Assembly (NCBI GenBank): GCA_032622095.1
Contig: CP136069.1
Span: forward strand, 5,814,976-5,878,975
Origin: Siphonodentalium dalli
Taxonomy: Eukaryota > Mollusca > Scaphopoda > Gadilida > Siphonodentaliidae
DNA: 64,000 bases
Direction of reading: 5' to 3'
Part shown: positions 34,301-49,300 of the stretch, piece by piece
Layout: the number at the start of each line of letters is the position of its first letter
How positions within the stretch are numbered: position 1 is the stretch's first letter
Made by a program: the position numbers and the translations under genes
The notes under the pieces: model-generated
Databases searched by the model: none
The model's input: the letters and a program-made list of their open reading frames with translations, nothing else
Told to the model about the DNA's origin: nothing

Positions 34301-37300
34301 GATGGAAGCATGCACTACAGAGTGCCGTCTGCTCAGTCTGTGTGGGGCTCTCTATGGGATATTGATATCTTACTTGCAGGATGAGTTAGTGCTGAGTTCA
34401 CCAGCGCCTCCAACAAGTCCACCGCCGACGGAGCTACAGATGGTTGACTTATTCACGGTCGATCAAATTATGGCCATCCACAATCAGGTATGATGCTGTA
34501 TGATGCCGTTTATTATTACCTCAAATTTACTTTGTAAAGTTTGAGCTATTGCTGTTGGTTGGTGTCTTACGTCCGTCCGTAACCAACAATTTCCTTTGGC
34601 TCACTCTACAGGCTGGTTTCCTCTTCCGATCATCACCAAATTTAATATGGATCTTCGTGGTGACCTCTAGATGGGAGCCATCAATTTTTTTCCAAATTTA
34701 AAAAAAAACATGGCCGGTGGCAGCCATTTTTAGTTTCCATCAGTATACCCTGCAGCCTGCATTTATTGGAGAAATGTTTTGAAAATTTGCAGGCATGTTT
34801 AGGATCACCTCTAGATGGGATATATCAAATTTTAGCAATGTTCGATGAAAAACATGGCTGCCAGCAGCATTCTTGAATTATACTCTTTGCATGACTAAAT
34901 TCTTTGGCACACCCTACCACCCTACAAACCACTTCCCTCATCCGATCATCACCAAACTTTATAAAGGATCTTCATGGTGACTTCTAGATGGGAGCCATCG
35001 ATTTGTTTTTCGAAATTCATGGCTGCCAGTGGCTATTTTGGATTTTACTCTTTGCATGACTATATCCTTCGGCACAGGCCACATCCCGCATCCGATGGTC
35101 ACCAAACTTAATTTTGGATCCTAGGGATGACTTCTAGATGGGAGCCATCGATTATTCACGAAATTCATTAAAATACATGGCGGCCAGCAGCCATCTTTGA
35201 TTTTACTCTTTGCTTGACTAAATCCTTTGGCACACCTACATGCCACATCCCTCATCCAATTGTCATCAAAATTCATATGGATCTTCAGGGTGTCCTCTAG
35301 ATAGGAGCCATCAATTATTTCCGAAGTTTGTTACAAAACATGGCTGCCAGCAACCATCTTAAATTTCAAATTTGAATCCACCCGCTCACCCTGCAGCCCA
35401 CATGTATTGGTGAAATGTTTCAAATGAAAATAAATTCATCTACAAAATACAAGACCTTTAATGTAACTTTTTGGCTTTCTTTATCATTGTTCAGAAAAAA
35501 TTATCTCCTTCCCAAATTGAGCTACAGTTACCTATGGGGGTGGTGCTGGATGCTGTGGGCTATCAGGGGAAGGGGCTCTAATAAGGGTGGGTCTAGCAGA
35601 TAAATACTGCAGCTACAGTAATGCTGTAAATAATCAACTCCTTAACCTCAGCAGAATTATGGGTAACTTTTCATGATTTAGTCGGAAATATGGCTTGTTG
35701 TCATTCATCGGAAAGCTCTCCCCGAGAGCTTTCCGATGACTGGCAACAAGCCATATTTCCGACTAAATCCTGAAAAGTTACCCATAATTCTGCTGTGGTG
35801 AAGGAGTCGATTATTTAGAGCATTACTCTATTCATTGGTAGCATTCAAGTCTAGATATAGTGTGTTTGACATTTGCAAAATGAGGTTCACAGAGGGTGAA
35901 TTTAGTGACCTTTTTCTAAATGGCAGGCTAGCATCACCAAATTCACCCTCTGGGGACCTTATTCTGCTTAGGCCTCAACTGCTATGGGGGACCTAGGATC
36001 AGGTTGAAGTTGGTGATGTTCACCCATTAGTCACCTTGATTATGCAATTTATCTTCTGCAAATAAGGCCATTAAAAATTTAAGTCTGGGTTCACGGGCCC
36101 CGCCCGCATCTCTAAAAGTCTGCCGCATCAAAACTATTTATCGCAATCTCAAATTTTGTTTTTCCCCTCCATACGCTAGTGATAGGGACTTATTTTTGGA
36201 TCACCGGTCACATTTCTAAGAGTACCGGTTATATTTACTTCCGTTGACAAAGCACATGCTCTTATATTATCGTTTGTCTATTTTTCCGCAATTTTTGACT
36301 AATTAAAATGGGAAAATGAATTTTTTTTCTGTGGGCATTACGTCGGGGATCACAGTTATCCTGCAGTGGAATGTATATGGAGGGTTAACCGAAGGAACAT
36401 CTGTTGGTGAACTTTATGAGACAATAAAATGCAATAAATCTGATGATTTTGGCGAAATCCCGAAAATTCCAAACGATTTGAAAGACATGTTTTGATAGCA
36501 ATGGTGGGATACCAGTTATCTTTTGTTAATTAAAAAAAAAAATGAAGTTATTCACAAATACTTTCTTCTTCTTGAAGTTACTCCCAATGAATTCAACCAA
36601 TTTATCAGAACTGTCACTTTGACACCACATGCACAGACATGTACCCACATCAGCAGCCATCAGTACAAAAGTATAATGGTATAAACCGGTATATAGGATT
36701 CTTGTGGAACACTAGAAAAATAAATTCAGTGTCACTGAGAATCATGGGCGTAGCCAGCATTTTGAAAAGGCGGGTTCGAATATTAATTTCATGGGCATAG
36801 GACATCGGCGCCTCCCTGGGAAAATTCTGAAAAATTGAACCTATCGAGAGCGAATCTGGAGCATATTTTTATAATATCTGCGCCTATAATTGATTTTTGG
36901 ATTGTATCTACCGATTATGTGAGGATATATGGCATGATAGAGTTTGTCTTCGTACATATATAATGTACAGTAGTACTAATGTTTGTTCACGTGCCCACGT
37001 GTAGTATCGACTCAACAATAAAGAACAATGATCAAACCCAACCATCCCAAAATATAATCTATATGTGGGATGACTGGGATCTTACTCGAACTTGTTACGG
37101 TATCATATTGGCTGAAGTGGTGTATAATATATTGAATTGAACGACAATTTATAAAGGTTGAATCATTTAGTGATCATATGTCGGCGAATAAACTCTGCAA
37201 TGCCAATGACACTGAAACTGCTTTCACACTCGCATGATGTAGCTGGAGTTGTGCAGACAAGCTTCAGAAGAGCATATAAATTTGGGTAGATGGCTGGTCT

Positions 37301-40300
37301 ACATATCTCTAGGGCAGCGGCATAAGACTTGGGCGTATGATCCACAGCCATTTCCCTACACCTCTTTTGCCACGAGAAGTATTCATCTTCAACGCCAATC
37401 GGAATCCTCGGTACTTTCCGTCGATTCCTCGGAATGTAAGAAATAGGTAAGCCGATTCGACGAGGGTGACAATTGCTTCAACGCATTCGGCACTGGGCAA
37501 ATCCGGCAGATACTGCACCACAGATGGCTTGATGTCATCGAACGTCGAATCTTTTTCATGTATAACCGATGACCCCCCCCCCCAACTTGAATGTTGAGTA
37601 TATACGATTGTACTTGTATAAAATTGCTATTGCATTATTTATATTAGAGCATACCACCCCCTCCCCTAGAACTCGGAATAATAATAATGTAAGTCACAGA
37701 GCACATGTTACAGTCAATTCATGTGCAATTGCAGGAGACAACAATGGTGTGTTTCAATTTCATCTTACAATACCCTTAGTTTATGGAGTGACTAGACATA
37801 TTTGTAATTTGTCATATTCTATAAATGTTCCCAGTTTACCACTGCAGCGCTGCTTCCTCAGGTAATAGCATAGTCGAGACATGTAGGTGAAGGTCCCACG
37901 ACAGCTTCGGAATGCATGATTTAGGTCAATTTGTTGAACAGAATTTTCAAGATTTTGCATATATACTCATGTAATTTCTCCCAGATAATATATTCAATAT
38001 TTATTGTGCCGTGAACTTAAAAAATCATGGAATCTCGTGTTGCGACCAACCCTCCGGCCACCATTTACATATACAATTTAAGAGCCTTTAGCACCTATCT
38101 ACATAGGCTACTATTTACACATTTAAAAATTTTGTCAGAGCCTCCGGCCACTATTTACATTTTTTTAAATTTGGACATAGCCTCTGGTTACTATTTACAC
38201 ATTTCGTCGGGGTCTTTTGACGTGTGATCAGATTCTACGGAAACACAATTGTCAATACATTTTCCGAAATGCTAAAGTGCCCTCGTCGCCTGACTCCCAG
38301 GGTTCGACGGTTCGTTCGCTCGGGCAACTTCGGTCTTCGCTAGACACTACGCCGCCCTAATGATCAGCTCAAACTGCCCATTAGGGCGGCTGACGGCCTG
38401 CCATACCCTGTGTAGAGCTATCTATTTCACAACATTTTTCATCTAAACAATGAATGCTAGCCTTAACCTCACCATATATTTTCAGTCGGTACTCCCCGCC
38501 ACAAGTTGACGCCAAAAGTTCCCTGTGTCGGTGTATCTAAATCCTTTAATCGGACATTTCTAAACTGTTTAATGTTGGTCACCCGGATAAGTCGTCCATC
38601 TTCACGTTCTTGTTGACATTTTACACAAGGCCACGTGCTCGGAAGAACTACTGGGTAATTTACTACGTCCGGTTTGGCCTATAGTCCATTTCACGAATAA
38701 CCGTTAACTGATTTCAAGATTTTATTGTTAGCAAACCATTACAACGGTGTGAGTGTGTAATATAGTGAAACATCCTAGTTGAACCAAGCGAACAATATAA
38801 CTTCTGTCTTGTGTATATAGTATTACAGCATAGTGTTAAATGTTAGTAATTATGTAGGCCTTGAAGATTTACCTGCATATCTATAGCTAGGAAGGCCTAC
38901 ATACAAAATCTCATTTTATGGTATATGTGGCTTTGTAGATGTTCGCCAATCGCCATGGCTGCATGCATGTGTCATAGACATGATACCTATAAGTATTCAT
39001 CGTATTTTGTTTCTTTTTATTGGCTTGGTATGCAAACTGACATTAAATTGGACATTTTCGACAAATTTGTTGTTAGATCGGACAATGGAATATTTAAGTC
39101 ATCTATATGGACGAAGGAACGATCACTAGATCTTATTGAACCATGCACGATGCCCAGCGACTGATAAGTTCACATCGAATGACATGCCCGCAGCAGTTTT
39201 TATCTCAAATAAATTGTTATCAAAAGTTCAAAACACATATTTCTGGCCGAGAAATAAGCGGAGTAAGTGTGATCATCATTTATCCACGCACTTGACAAAT
39301 GTGGACCTGGTTTCTATTCGACACAAGCATGGAACATTGATATAAATCTATAAGTTTCATTTTTGTCTAACAAACGGACAACTTTAATAGCTTCAAATTT
39401 TCGCGTGACGGTAATGACGGGGTACAGGGATGTCGATTTTTGATACATATCAGCAAATCAAAAATTACATATATCATTGAAAGATGCATCTCCTGAATAT
39501 ACGGGATATGAAGATCACTCCGTTTTATCCGGAAATGTATCTGCTAACCGATAAAACAATCTCACTTCTTATAATTTCACTTTTAACAAATCGTGTGGTG
39601 GGTGAGAGACATCTCATTTTAGTGATTATGGGGTATAAAAGGACGTAAAAAAATCTCAATAGAACTAGTATATATAGATGTTCATCGAGCGTTAGCTCAT
39701 AACGCGAAACATAGACTGGTCAGTTTGGTTTTCTGACATTTACGACAATTTTGTCGCATAAAATAAATAAAAATACGATGAGAAACTGGAAATGTTTATG
39801 CACATTCCGGACGGGATATATGTCCCTGACACATATTTGAAATTTCACGGAAAATATGAAAGATAACAAAGTTATAGCCTAATTAGTTTTATAGACCCGT
39901 TCTAAATATCCCATAGAAAATGCATGCCGACGATATGCAGGAGTGCGTAGAAATACCAAGCAGAACCAAGTTGGATAAAACTAAGGCGGAAAATGTTTTG
40001 TGCTGTATAATGGAGAAATAAACCATAATAATGCAACATGACGTGATTTTATTTGAGTTTTGTTGACTATATAGCGAGTGTAAATCTAAAAAAAAACAGT
40101 GCGGCGATCGCGAAAACTTTTCAGCTTGGTACACAGGTCCCTGGCACAATAGACCCCAAAACCCAAAGACATATATATAAGACTTATATATATGTCTTTG
40201 GGTGTTTGGGGTCTATTGTGCCAGGGACCTATGGCTTGGTAAGCCTATTTTGTCATTTACAGATCGCTGTGTTTGGATACTTTCCGTCCCAGAACGCAAC

Positions 40301-43300
40301 ATAAGCTCCATCCTGAGTTCAGTCTCCTACACATGACTTACCCTGCTAGCACCTACATGGAATGTGAAGCAATGTCGTATTTATTTATTTTAGAAGCAAA
40401 TTTGATACCTCCTATATACATATTTATTTTAGATTTTTGTAGGTTACAGCTAATTCTGCATTATTCTGAGAAACAGAAATGTCCATATTCGTTTGAAAAT
40501 GGTCTAGGTCAAGCCAGAATGAATTATTATTATTTATTATTATTACAAAACACTTCTATAAAAAAAATATTTTATTTAAAAAAATACACATGCCTGCAGC
40601 CACAGCGTTACGACATCTCTTCGCGCGGAGACTAAACTCTGTCTGCAGCTTGAACGCAACAGTCAATAGTTATTCGTGAAATGGACTATAGGCCAAACCG
40701 GACGTAGTAAATTACCCAGTAGTTCTTCCGAGCACGTGGCCTTGTGTAAAATGTCAACAAGAACGTGAAGATGGACGACTTATCGAGGTCACCAACATTA
40801 GACAGTTTAGAAATGTCCGACTAAAGGATTTAGATACACCGACACAGGGAACTTTTGGCGTCAAATTATGGCGGGGAGTACCGACTGAAAATATATGGTG
40901 AGATAATAAGGCCAGCATTCATTGTTTAGTTGAAAAATGTTGTGAAATAGATACCTCAACGCAGGGTATGGGGGGGCCGTGCGGCACTAGAAATGATGAA
41001 ATACATTTCTAGTGCCATCGGGTCTAGTCTTCGCACTCTTCGGGGGTTCGTTAACTTAACGTCGAACCTGAATTAGTCAGGTGACGAGGGCACTCTGTTT
41101 TCCAGGTCGGGTTCGTCTGAACCCATCGAACCCTCGCTGGCTACACCCATGCTGAGAATTGTTCCCGATGGTGGATATTCATGGGCATCGTAGTAAATAA
41201 ATACATGCAGAGCAATTTATGGCACTGCTACATTTGAATCAGCTTTCTCAGAAATCCTAATTCAATTGTCAGAAGTGTTTGTAATTTGAGTGGTGTGTGT
41301 TTCTCTACATGTGTGGTTACATTGTACAGTTCTGATATTTGATGGGAGACATTGAGCGGTTCTGACTTTATAAACCATATCCCTCACCCTATCATGAATA
41401 GAACCAGACAAAACTCATGCTATGCCTTTCCTCAATAGCCATTTAGAGCCTTGCTTTGGGAATTGGGGCAACAGAGGTGTCAGAATATTCCCAAGTATTG
41501 AGCTATACATGTGATTACACAGAGACAAGTTGTATTACCTGGAATCATGAAAAAAGATTATTTGATTTTGAGGTATGTTTTGAAGAATTTAAAATAAATA
41601 ATAAATATAAAAAGCCTCCCTCCCTCATCAAAAAATTTAGACATAATTGCCCGTGAACCCAGACTTTAATTTTTAATGGCCTAAGGGATATATAAACTAA
41701 ACAAAATAATAGAAGGGAAAATGTAGCTATAAGCAATGTCAAAGGCCCTCTTAATTTTGAATTCCAAGATCACATTATATCTCATATATATTTTGAAGAC
41801 CTCTGTTTGTATGTATGTTTGTCTGTCTGTCATTGATACAAATCTACGATTCTCGACCGATCGGGACGAAACTTGGTACGTGTGTGTAGTTTGACCAGGC
41901 GGTGGACGTTGTCGTATTGGCGAGCCCGTGTGGCGCCCGCTTCGCGCATGCGCAGACGAGATCTCGGAAACGGGTGGAGCTATCGACTTGAAATTTGCTA
42001 TGTGAATATATCTTGCCCCGGATACGAATTTTATCGGGTCGCCGAGCTCGCGCGACGCCAGCTTCGCGCATGCGCAGACCAGATCTCGGAAACGGGTAGA
42101 GCTATCGACTTGAAATTTGGTTTTTGAATAGCCCGGACAACGTCGGGCTCATCGACTTGAAATTTAGTTTTTGAATAGCCCGGACAACGTCGGGCTCATC
42201 GGCTAGTCTACTATATATTTTGGGACTTCTGTTTGTTTGTTGTTTGTCTGTTAGCTATGGCCGGGAAAACTGTCAGACGGATTGAGCCCAAACTTCCTAT
42301 CTAAGGGTAAAATCCCAGATGGAATGTCATCGCACCGCTTCTGAGAACGTCAGAGCACTCATTATCCAATCCCCCGCCACCGCAATGGGTAGTTCATGGG
42401 ATAATCGCATGATAGTTAAAGAGCGTTCGGATCCGCAGTGTTGTTGATAAAGAGCGTGTATGTGTCCAGACATGAGCGTGTTGTGTCTGTGTACAGACAT
42501 GAGCGTGTTGTGTGATTCTGTGTTCGTACTTAGGGGTTCCTGGCAATGAGGGAGATTTTCATCGCGTCAGTTTTTCCACCCGAGGTGACCTTCACCTTGA
42601 AACGGGTACCCACAAATGATCTAATATATATTTTGGGACTTCTGTCTGTTTGATTGTCTGTTAGCTATGGCCAGGAAAACTGCTGGACGGATTTCGACGA
42701 AATTTGATACCTACAGGTAATTTTGTCCGGGGAGTGTTTTGGACGGGTCAAATTGTGACTCCGACCTGACCTTGACCTTCAAAATGGTCAATTCAAGGTC
42801 AAAGCCCTGCTAGTAACATATATATGCCGTATTGTATATTAATTGAAAGAGGAAGCTCCAAAACATTGTATTATCAACTTATCGGGGGTAATAACCTGTG
42901 AACATGTTGTTTTTGTTGAGATACCGAAATCTTTTCTATACGGCAAGGTCTATTATTTTCAATGGAAGGGGAATAACTCTATACCCTGCTGGACAAAACA
43001 AGTGTCCATTGACACCGCGGTGTATTTGCCGTTCGGCCGCGGTGTCAGAGTTTGTAACTGCAGTTGAGCACCGCAGCCGAACGACAAGCACACTGTGGCC
43101 GAACGGCAACTACCCTCGTGGCCGAATGACATGTACACCAAGGTTAGATTTCTGGTTTGTATCGTCTTTTTTCAGTTTAATGAAAGTACACCGCGGCAAC
43201 TACACCATGTCAAATGGCAAGTACACCGTGGCGCAACTGTAGTTAGCTGGTGGAGCCGAGGTGTACATGTAGTTGTATTTCGGCCGTGGTGGCAATGCTA

Positions 43301-46300
43301 ACCGCACCGCTGTTAAGTGGACACTTGTTTTGTCCAGCAGGGTATCTTAGTCGAACAAATCGTTTGCGGAGACGTTTATATATTCACCATTTTACAGTTC
43401 AGATCATCAGCTCCTAATGGTGTAATGTCGAACAAATCGTTTGTGGAGACGTTCGAGATGATGGTATCGGTGAGTCACGGAATGGAGAACTTACCGGACA
43501 TGTGGATGTCCGTCACTCCAGCCCAGGTAATTAATTATTCATCTGTTCATATACAATTACAACTCGGCTAAAAATGGCTGATAGATTTATTTTTGCATTT
43601 CACCCATACAGAGCCCCAGACAAACATGAGCAGACGACACTCTTCTATATGCTTCTATATATATGTGGGGCTCCCTGCAGGGTAATGGATGTTTTTTTAT
43701 TTTATGTCCTAAAAATTGTAAGAAACATTTATTTAAAAAACATGATAAAAAATTGTTAGGCCAATGCATTCTCTTATATATGCGAGGCGACCTATGGTCG
43801 ACTCGCATATATAAGAGAATGCATTGGCACAGGGTAAATAAATATAATACGCGATTTCAGCTTGACAAATCTGACTTAATTAAGAGGCTTTTGATCCCAA
43901 CTACAGTAAATGCCCTAAATAATCGACTCATTAGCCACAGCAGAATTATGGGTAACTTTTCAGGATTTAGTCGGAAATATGGCTTTTTGTCATTCATTGG
44001 AAAGCTATCCCCGAGAGTTTTCCGATGAATGGCAACAAGCCATATTTCCGACTAAATCCTGAAAAGTTACCCATAATTCTGCTGTGGTGAAGGAGTCGAT
44101 TACTTAGGGCATTACTGTATTTTATACCATAATTGCCTGTTCTATTGTGTGTATAACACCTATAATGTGACCTATGTTGTAAATATCATCTTTACACCCT
44201 ACTGTGGGTATAAATTTCTACTGTGGTGTAAATGTTTAAACGTAATTGTCATGATATCAATTAGATATGAGGAAAATTGCCTGAATTTCAATCAAATGTA
44301 GCTTGCTAGTGCTATATTAACTAGGAAACATATGAATGATAATTCCAAGTGACTGATCACTCAGAAACAAGATGACGTCATGACATTAATGTAAGCATCA
44401 CTACGCGTGACTCCTATAGCATCGTGTTTGTGTCTCTGGGTGAGGATAAACATTCAAAGTAAACAGCGGGGTAGTTGAATGCGGGAACAAAATTACAAAA
44501 ATAATAATTATGGCATAAATAAAATAAACGCATAGTAGCCGAGAGTACAAATTTTAACCACTCTCCAAAAGGCTCGTGGTTAAATCCACAGTTCCACTCC
44601 TGGTGAAAATTTGGTATTCTCGGCTACAATGCATGTATTTTATATGTATTCATCCCTTCACATTTGTATCTGATCACAAATGCAATGATTTTATAATGAA
44701 ACAAACTATCTTTTACAGAGTTAGTTTTATATATTTTCAACATTCTTGCAATTAACTAACGATTACAATTTAAATTTTGCAATACAAATGAGTATGTAGA
44801 TTGAAAATAATTGAAAAGAAAAAAAATGACCATAAATTATATTTTTTATATTTATAAGTCTACTTTATATGCCATATAATAATTACAGTAATGCCCTAAG
44901 TAATCGAGAGCTTTCCGATGAATGGCAACAAGCCATATTTCCGACTAAATCCTGAAAAGTTACCCATAATTCTGATGTGGTTAAGAAGTCGATTACTTAG
45001 GGCATTATGGTCTGTGGTTTCTAACACATTTTAAAATGGGACATGGAATTACTAGTATGACGTTGACTGATTCTTATCTTTGAGGATGGGCTTACTGACC
45101 GGTGTATACAGTATGACGTTGACTGATTCTTATCTTTGAGGATGGGCTTACTGACCGGTGTATACAGTATGACGTTGACTGATTCTTATCTTTGAGGATG
45201 GGCTTACTGACCGGTGTATACAGTATGACGTTGACTGATTCTTATCTTTGAGGATGGGCTTACTGACCGATGTATACAGTATGACGTTGACTGATTCTTA
45301 TCTTTGAGGATGGGCTTACTGACCGGTGTATACAGTATGACGTTGACTGATTCTTATCTTTGAGGATGGGCTTACTGACGGGTGTATACAGTATGACGTC
45401 TTATTTTTCAGATTCAGGAGATCTCTAACGGTTTGTCGGCTGACTCAGAGTATGTTGACTGGAGGCGTTTCTTACTGTCTATCGCCCAGCCCATCCCAAC
45501 ACCATCACAAGCTCAGCTGCTCGAGACGCTCACGCTGTTTAAAGACATGGATCAAAAGAGGAGTGGATTTGTTACACGGGAGCAATATGATAGGGTGAGT
45601 TCATCAATATAATAGCAACCACCAAGGGTGCTTATACCCAAGGCAGGTGAATGACGTCATATAATTTTTTCTATATCCATCAGTGATTTTTCAAGATCAC
45701 AGGTATAGATTTTGGAGAAATTGTCATGTGACTTCCGGTTAGCAACCGTGTGGAGATTGCAAAAAAACGCGGAATTGGAAATGAAGCATTGCGATAAAAG
45801 TGAAAGTAACTATGTACTTCACACACGAAGAATTCACATGTGATTTAAGTCTATTACTTTCAATTAGACCAATTTCGTTGGTCAGCTTAATGAAAATGAA
45901 AAATGAAGAAGTCATGACGATAATCCAGACAAGATTTAACAATCCACGACACGTCTGGTCAATTTTGCATGTTGTCTCCATCGTGACCACTGCATGATGT
46001 TACATGAATTATTCTTAGCGTTATGTCGCCGAAAAAAGGCAAATTTGTGGCACATCATGTGTGGTTGCTCCACTACGTGTCACGTACGATTCATATTAAA
46101 GTGGATTCGTTAGGCTAAAAAAAAAAAAGGTTTTGATTCTCAGGCATAGTTTCATCGAAAAAAATGGCCCTCGTTGGACCATTTTATTTTGATGAGGCCA
46201 TGCCTGAGAATCAAAACTTTTTTTTTTTTTAAATACAATGGTGTATTTGTGGATATTCGACAATAGACCATAGGCAACGATACCTATCAGGTACAGTAAT

Positions 46301-49300
46301 GCCCTAATTAATCGACTCCATAACCACAGCAGAATTATGGGTAACTTTTCAGGATTTAGTCGGAAATATGGCTTGTTGCCATTCATCGACTAAATCCTGA
46401 AAAGTTACCCATAATTCTGCTGTGGTTAAGGAGTCGCCTATTTATAGCATTACTGTAAGTAAGTAACACTGCAAGATAGAGTTTCCCCCTTGCTATACTA
46501 ATGCGATCGAAGGTACTCAAACCGGAGCGCAATACAGTTTGACAAGCAGTGTATTTTGACCATGTTTATGATGGTTATTTGAAGTTTTATTGTCTATCAT
46601 CCATTGCGGTACATATTCAGTCTCTAATTAGTCAGCGGAATAAGTGAATCAAGACTTTCTATGATAGTTTGAAGATCACTTTATCTTTTCGTTTCGACTG
46701 TATTTATATTCCGTATTCTGTGTGTTGTTAAAAATGATAGTGCCAATGTTAAAATCATATCAATATATATATCATTCTTTGTAATCCCTATATGATGTCC
46801 AGGTAGTACAATGTCATAATTTGTGATTTTTATATCAGATTAAATCAGTTTATATCCATTACAAAGTTCCCTACATTTTTCTGGACCTGGGAAGGTATAA
46901 TAAGCAAGGCTTGAAATAGGGTGTCTGTCATTTGCAGAATGAGGTTCCCAGAGGGTGAATTTAGTGATGCTACCCCGCATGGTGGGCTAGCATCACCAAA
47001 TTCACCCTCTGGGAACATCATTCTGCTGAGGTGTAAGCAGAATGAGGTCCCCAGAGGGTGAATTTGGTGATGCTAGCCTGCTATGCGGGGTAGCATCACT
47101 AAATTCACCCTCTGGGGACCTCAATCTGCAAATGACAGGCACACAATTTCAAGGCTTGTACCCATGTATACTATGCCAGTCTATAGGCAGAAAAAACCTC
47201 TCTCTCTCATTGATTGATTTTCAAAAGAAATTGCCTGAGAATCAAATATCTTTTTTTGTTTGGCCTTACCCTGGAGCAATGTAATAGGGTGAGTTCATCA
47301 TTATTATAAAGTGGATTCGTTACCCGGGAGCACTATGATAGGGTGAAGTTCATTAATAAATAGTATCATTCCAAAAATTATATCTCTCATTTTTGAAAAT
47401 GATATGATAGTTCATCAAATAAAAATAATATGTTTGAAAATGATATGATAGTGTGAGTTCATCATTAACTCTTTACCCAACAGAAGGGCCCTGTGCCAAT
47501 GCATTCTCTTATATATGCGAGTCGACCATAGGTCGCCTCGCATATATAAGAGAATGCATTGGCTTAACACATTAAAAATGATAAAATTGTTAAAGAATGT
47601 AAGAAAAAATGGTAAAAAGTGTTAAATAAAGATTTTTTTTAGGCCAATGCATTCTCTTATATATGCGAGGCGACCTATGGTCGACTCGCATATATAAGAG
47701 AATGCATTGGCACAGGGCTAACCGTAACTATCACAATGTGGTCAAGGAGCCGGTTCCAATGATATCCATATTTGTATGGTTCTATTGAGACAGACCGAAG
47801 ATATTTTAGGCTGTTGAAGCTTTATTTGGCCGGTTTTGGCCGTTTTGTTGGGTAAAGGGTTAATAATACAATTTTCCTTTCCACCAGATGGCGCTGTGGT
47901 TCGACAGTAATGGAGAAGTTATTGCCGATGAATCGGGAAAGGATATATTCAACAGAATCGGAAATCTCAAGAAAATTCTGTTCGACATTTTTGCTGACCT
48001 AAACAAAAATCCTCCTGTTCTTCATTACACGAGTATGGTAAGTAAATAGATAAAGAAAATAAACTGTGTATCAACAGAATTCAGATGCTAATCTCAAATC
48101 CTTGAAAGTTTGGGAATTTCAGAATAATGGAAAATAGCACCTTCTGCCTGCTTCTTCACCTCACTATTGAACATTTTTTTTAACTCTATAACACTTAACT
48201 CTTTCATGACTGGAGTTTCCTGTAATATTGCGAAAACCCTGTGCCAATGCATTCTCTTATATATACGAGTCTCCCATAGGGAGCCTGAGCCTCGCATATA
48301 TAAGAGAATGCATTGGCCTAACAATATTTATCTTGTAAGCCATCACATTCTCTTATATATGCGAGGCTATGGGAGACTTACATACTTAAGAGAATGCATT
48401 GGCACAGGGTCTTTAATGCTGTTCCAGCGCAGCTCCCTTCCTGAATTTTTGCAAAAACCCTGATGCCAATGCATTCTCTTATATATGCGAGTCGTCCATA
48501 GGTCGCCTCGCATATATATAAGGGAATGCATTGGCAAAACAATTTTTATATTATTTTATATAATTGTTAAAGAATGTAAAAAAGAATGTAAGAAAAAATT
48601 ATAAAAATTGATAAAGAATGTAAGAAAAAATTATAAAAATGATAAAATTGTTATTAAAAGAAAATAAAAAATGATAAAAATTGTTGAAGAGTGTAAGAAA
48701 TAATGAAAAAAAATGATAAAAATTGTTAAAGAATGTAAGAAAAATTTATAAAAAATGATAAAAAATTGTTAGGCCAATGCATTCTCTTATATATGCAAGG
48801 CGACCTATGGTGGACTCGCATATATAAGAGAATGCTTGGCACAAGGTCTTTAATGTTGTGCCAGCGCAGACCCCATCATGAAAGGGATAAATTATGAACC
48901 ACTACTCAGAAGTCATCACAGGGTTGAGAAATGTCAACTATAATATGTTATGTATCCAGTGTCTTTATAGTTCACATGTTTTTGAGTTCCTGAAATCACC
49001 ATGATGGGAGCTGCGCTGGCGCAGCATGAAAAATCCTGTGCCAGCGCATTCTCATAAATACGAAAAATTTATAGGTTGTTTCTTTATTTATTTAACTTTT
49101 TGTTGTATTTGTATATCGTGTAATAATCTTTGGCCACCGTCAAGTCTGGATATAGTGAACCACTAACTTCACCCTATGGGAACCTTATTCTGCTTAAGCC
49201 TCAACTGTTATTATGGGAGACCTAGGATCAGATTAAAGTTTCCCAGTTGATGAGATTAAAGTTCCCCAGTTGAAGATGGTGATGTTCACCCATTAGTTGC

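Larger units (their letters stand above)
36743..41150. mobile_element. Decayed 4.4 kb hAT-type element
   Basis: Ends CATGGGCGTAGCCAGC and GCTGGCTACACCCATG; perfect 8 bp target duplication CTGAGAAT at 36735-36742 and 41151-41158. It contains a hAT C-terminal remnant on the - strand near 37163-37521, a pair of inverted arms of about 430 bp (38277-38707 and 40663-41101), and a nested MITE at 40132-40233. No intact transposase. Confidence 0.85.
46099..47357. repeat. SPEF2: Echoes of the exon l end, split by insertions
   Basis: Source 45562-45608. A first copy is split: GTGGATTCGTTA at about 46101-46112 and CTGGAGCAATGTAATAGGGT on to GAGTTCATCA at about 47271-47300. A second copy lies at 47310-47357 with GTTACCCGGGAGCACTATGA. 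A fragment (ATGATAGTGTGAGTTCATCA) occurs near 47445. Donor-like GGGTGA is kept. Confidence 0.75.

Noticed and set aside
38925-39345. Possible coding fragments inside the 4.4 kb element
   Set aside because: Short, overlapping, no conserved motif; only the hAT C-terminal piece near 37163-37521 is recognisable.
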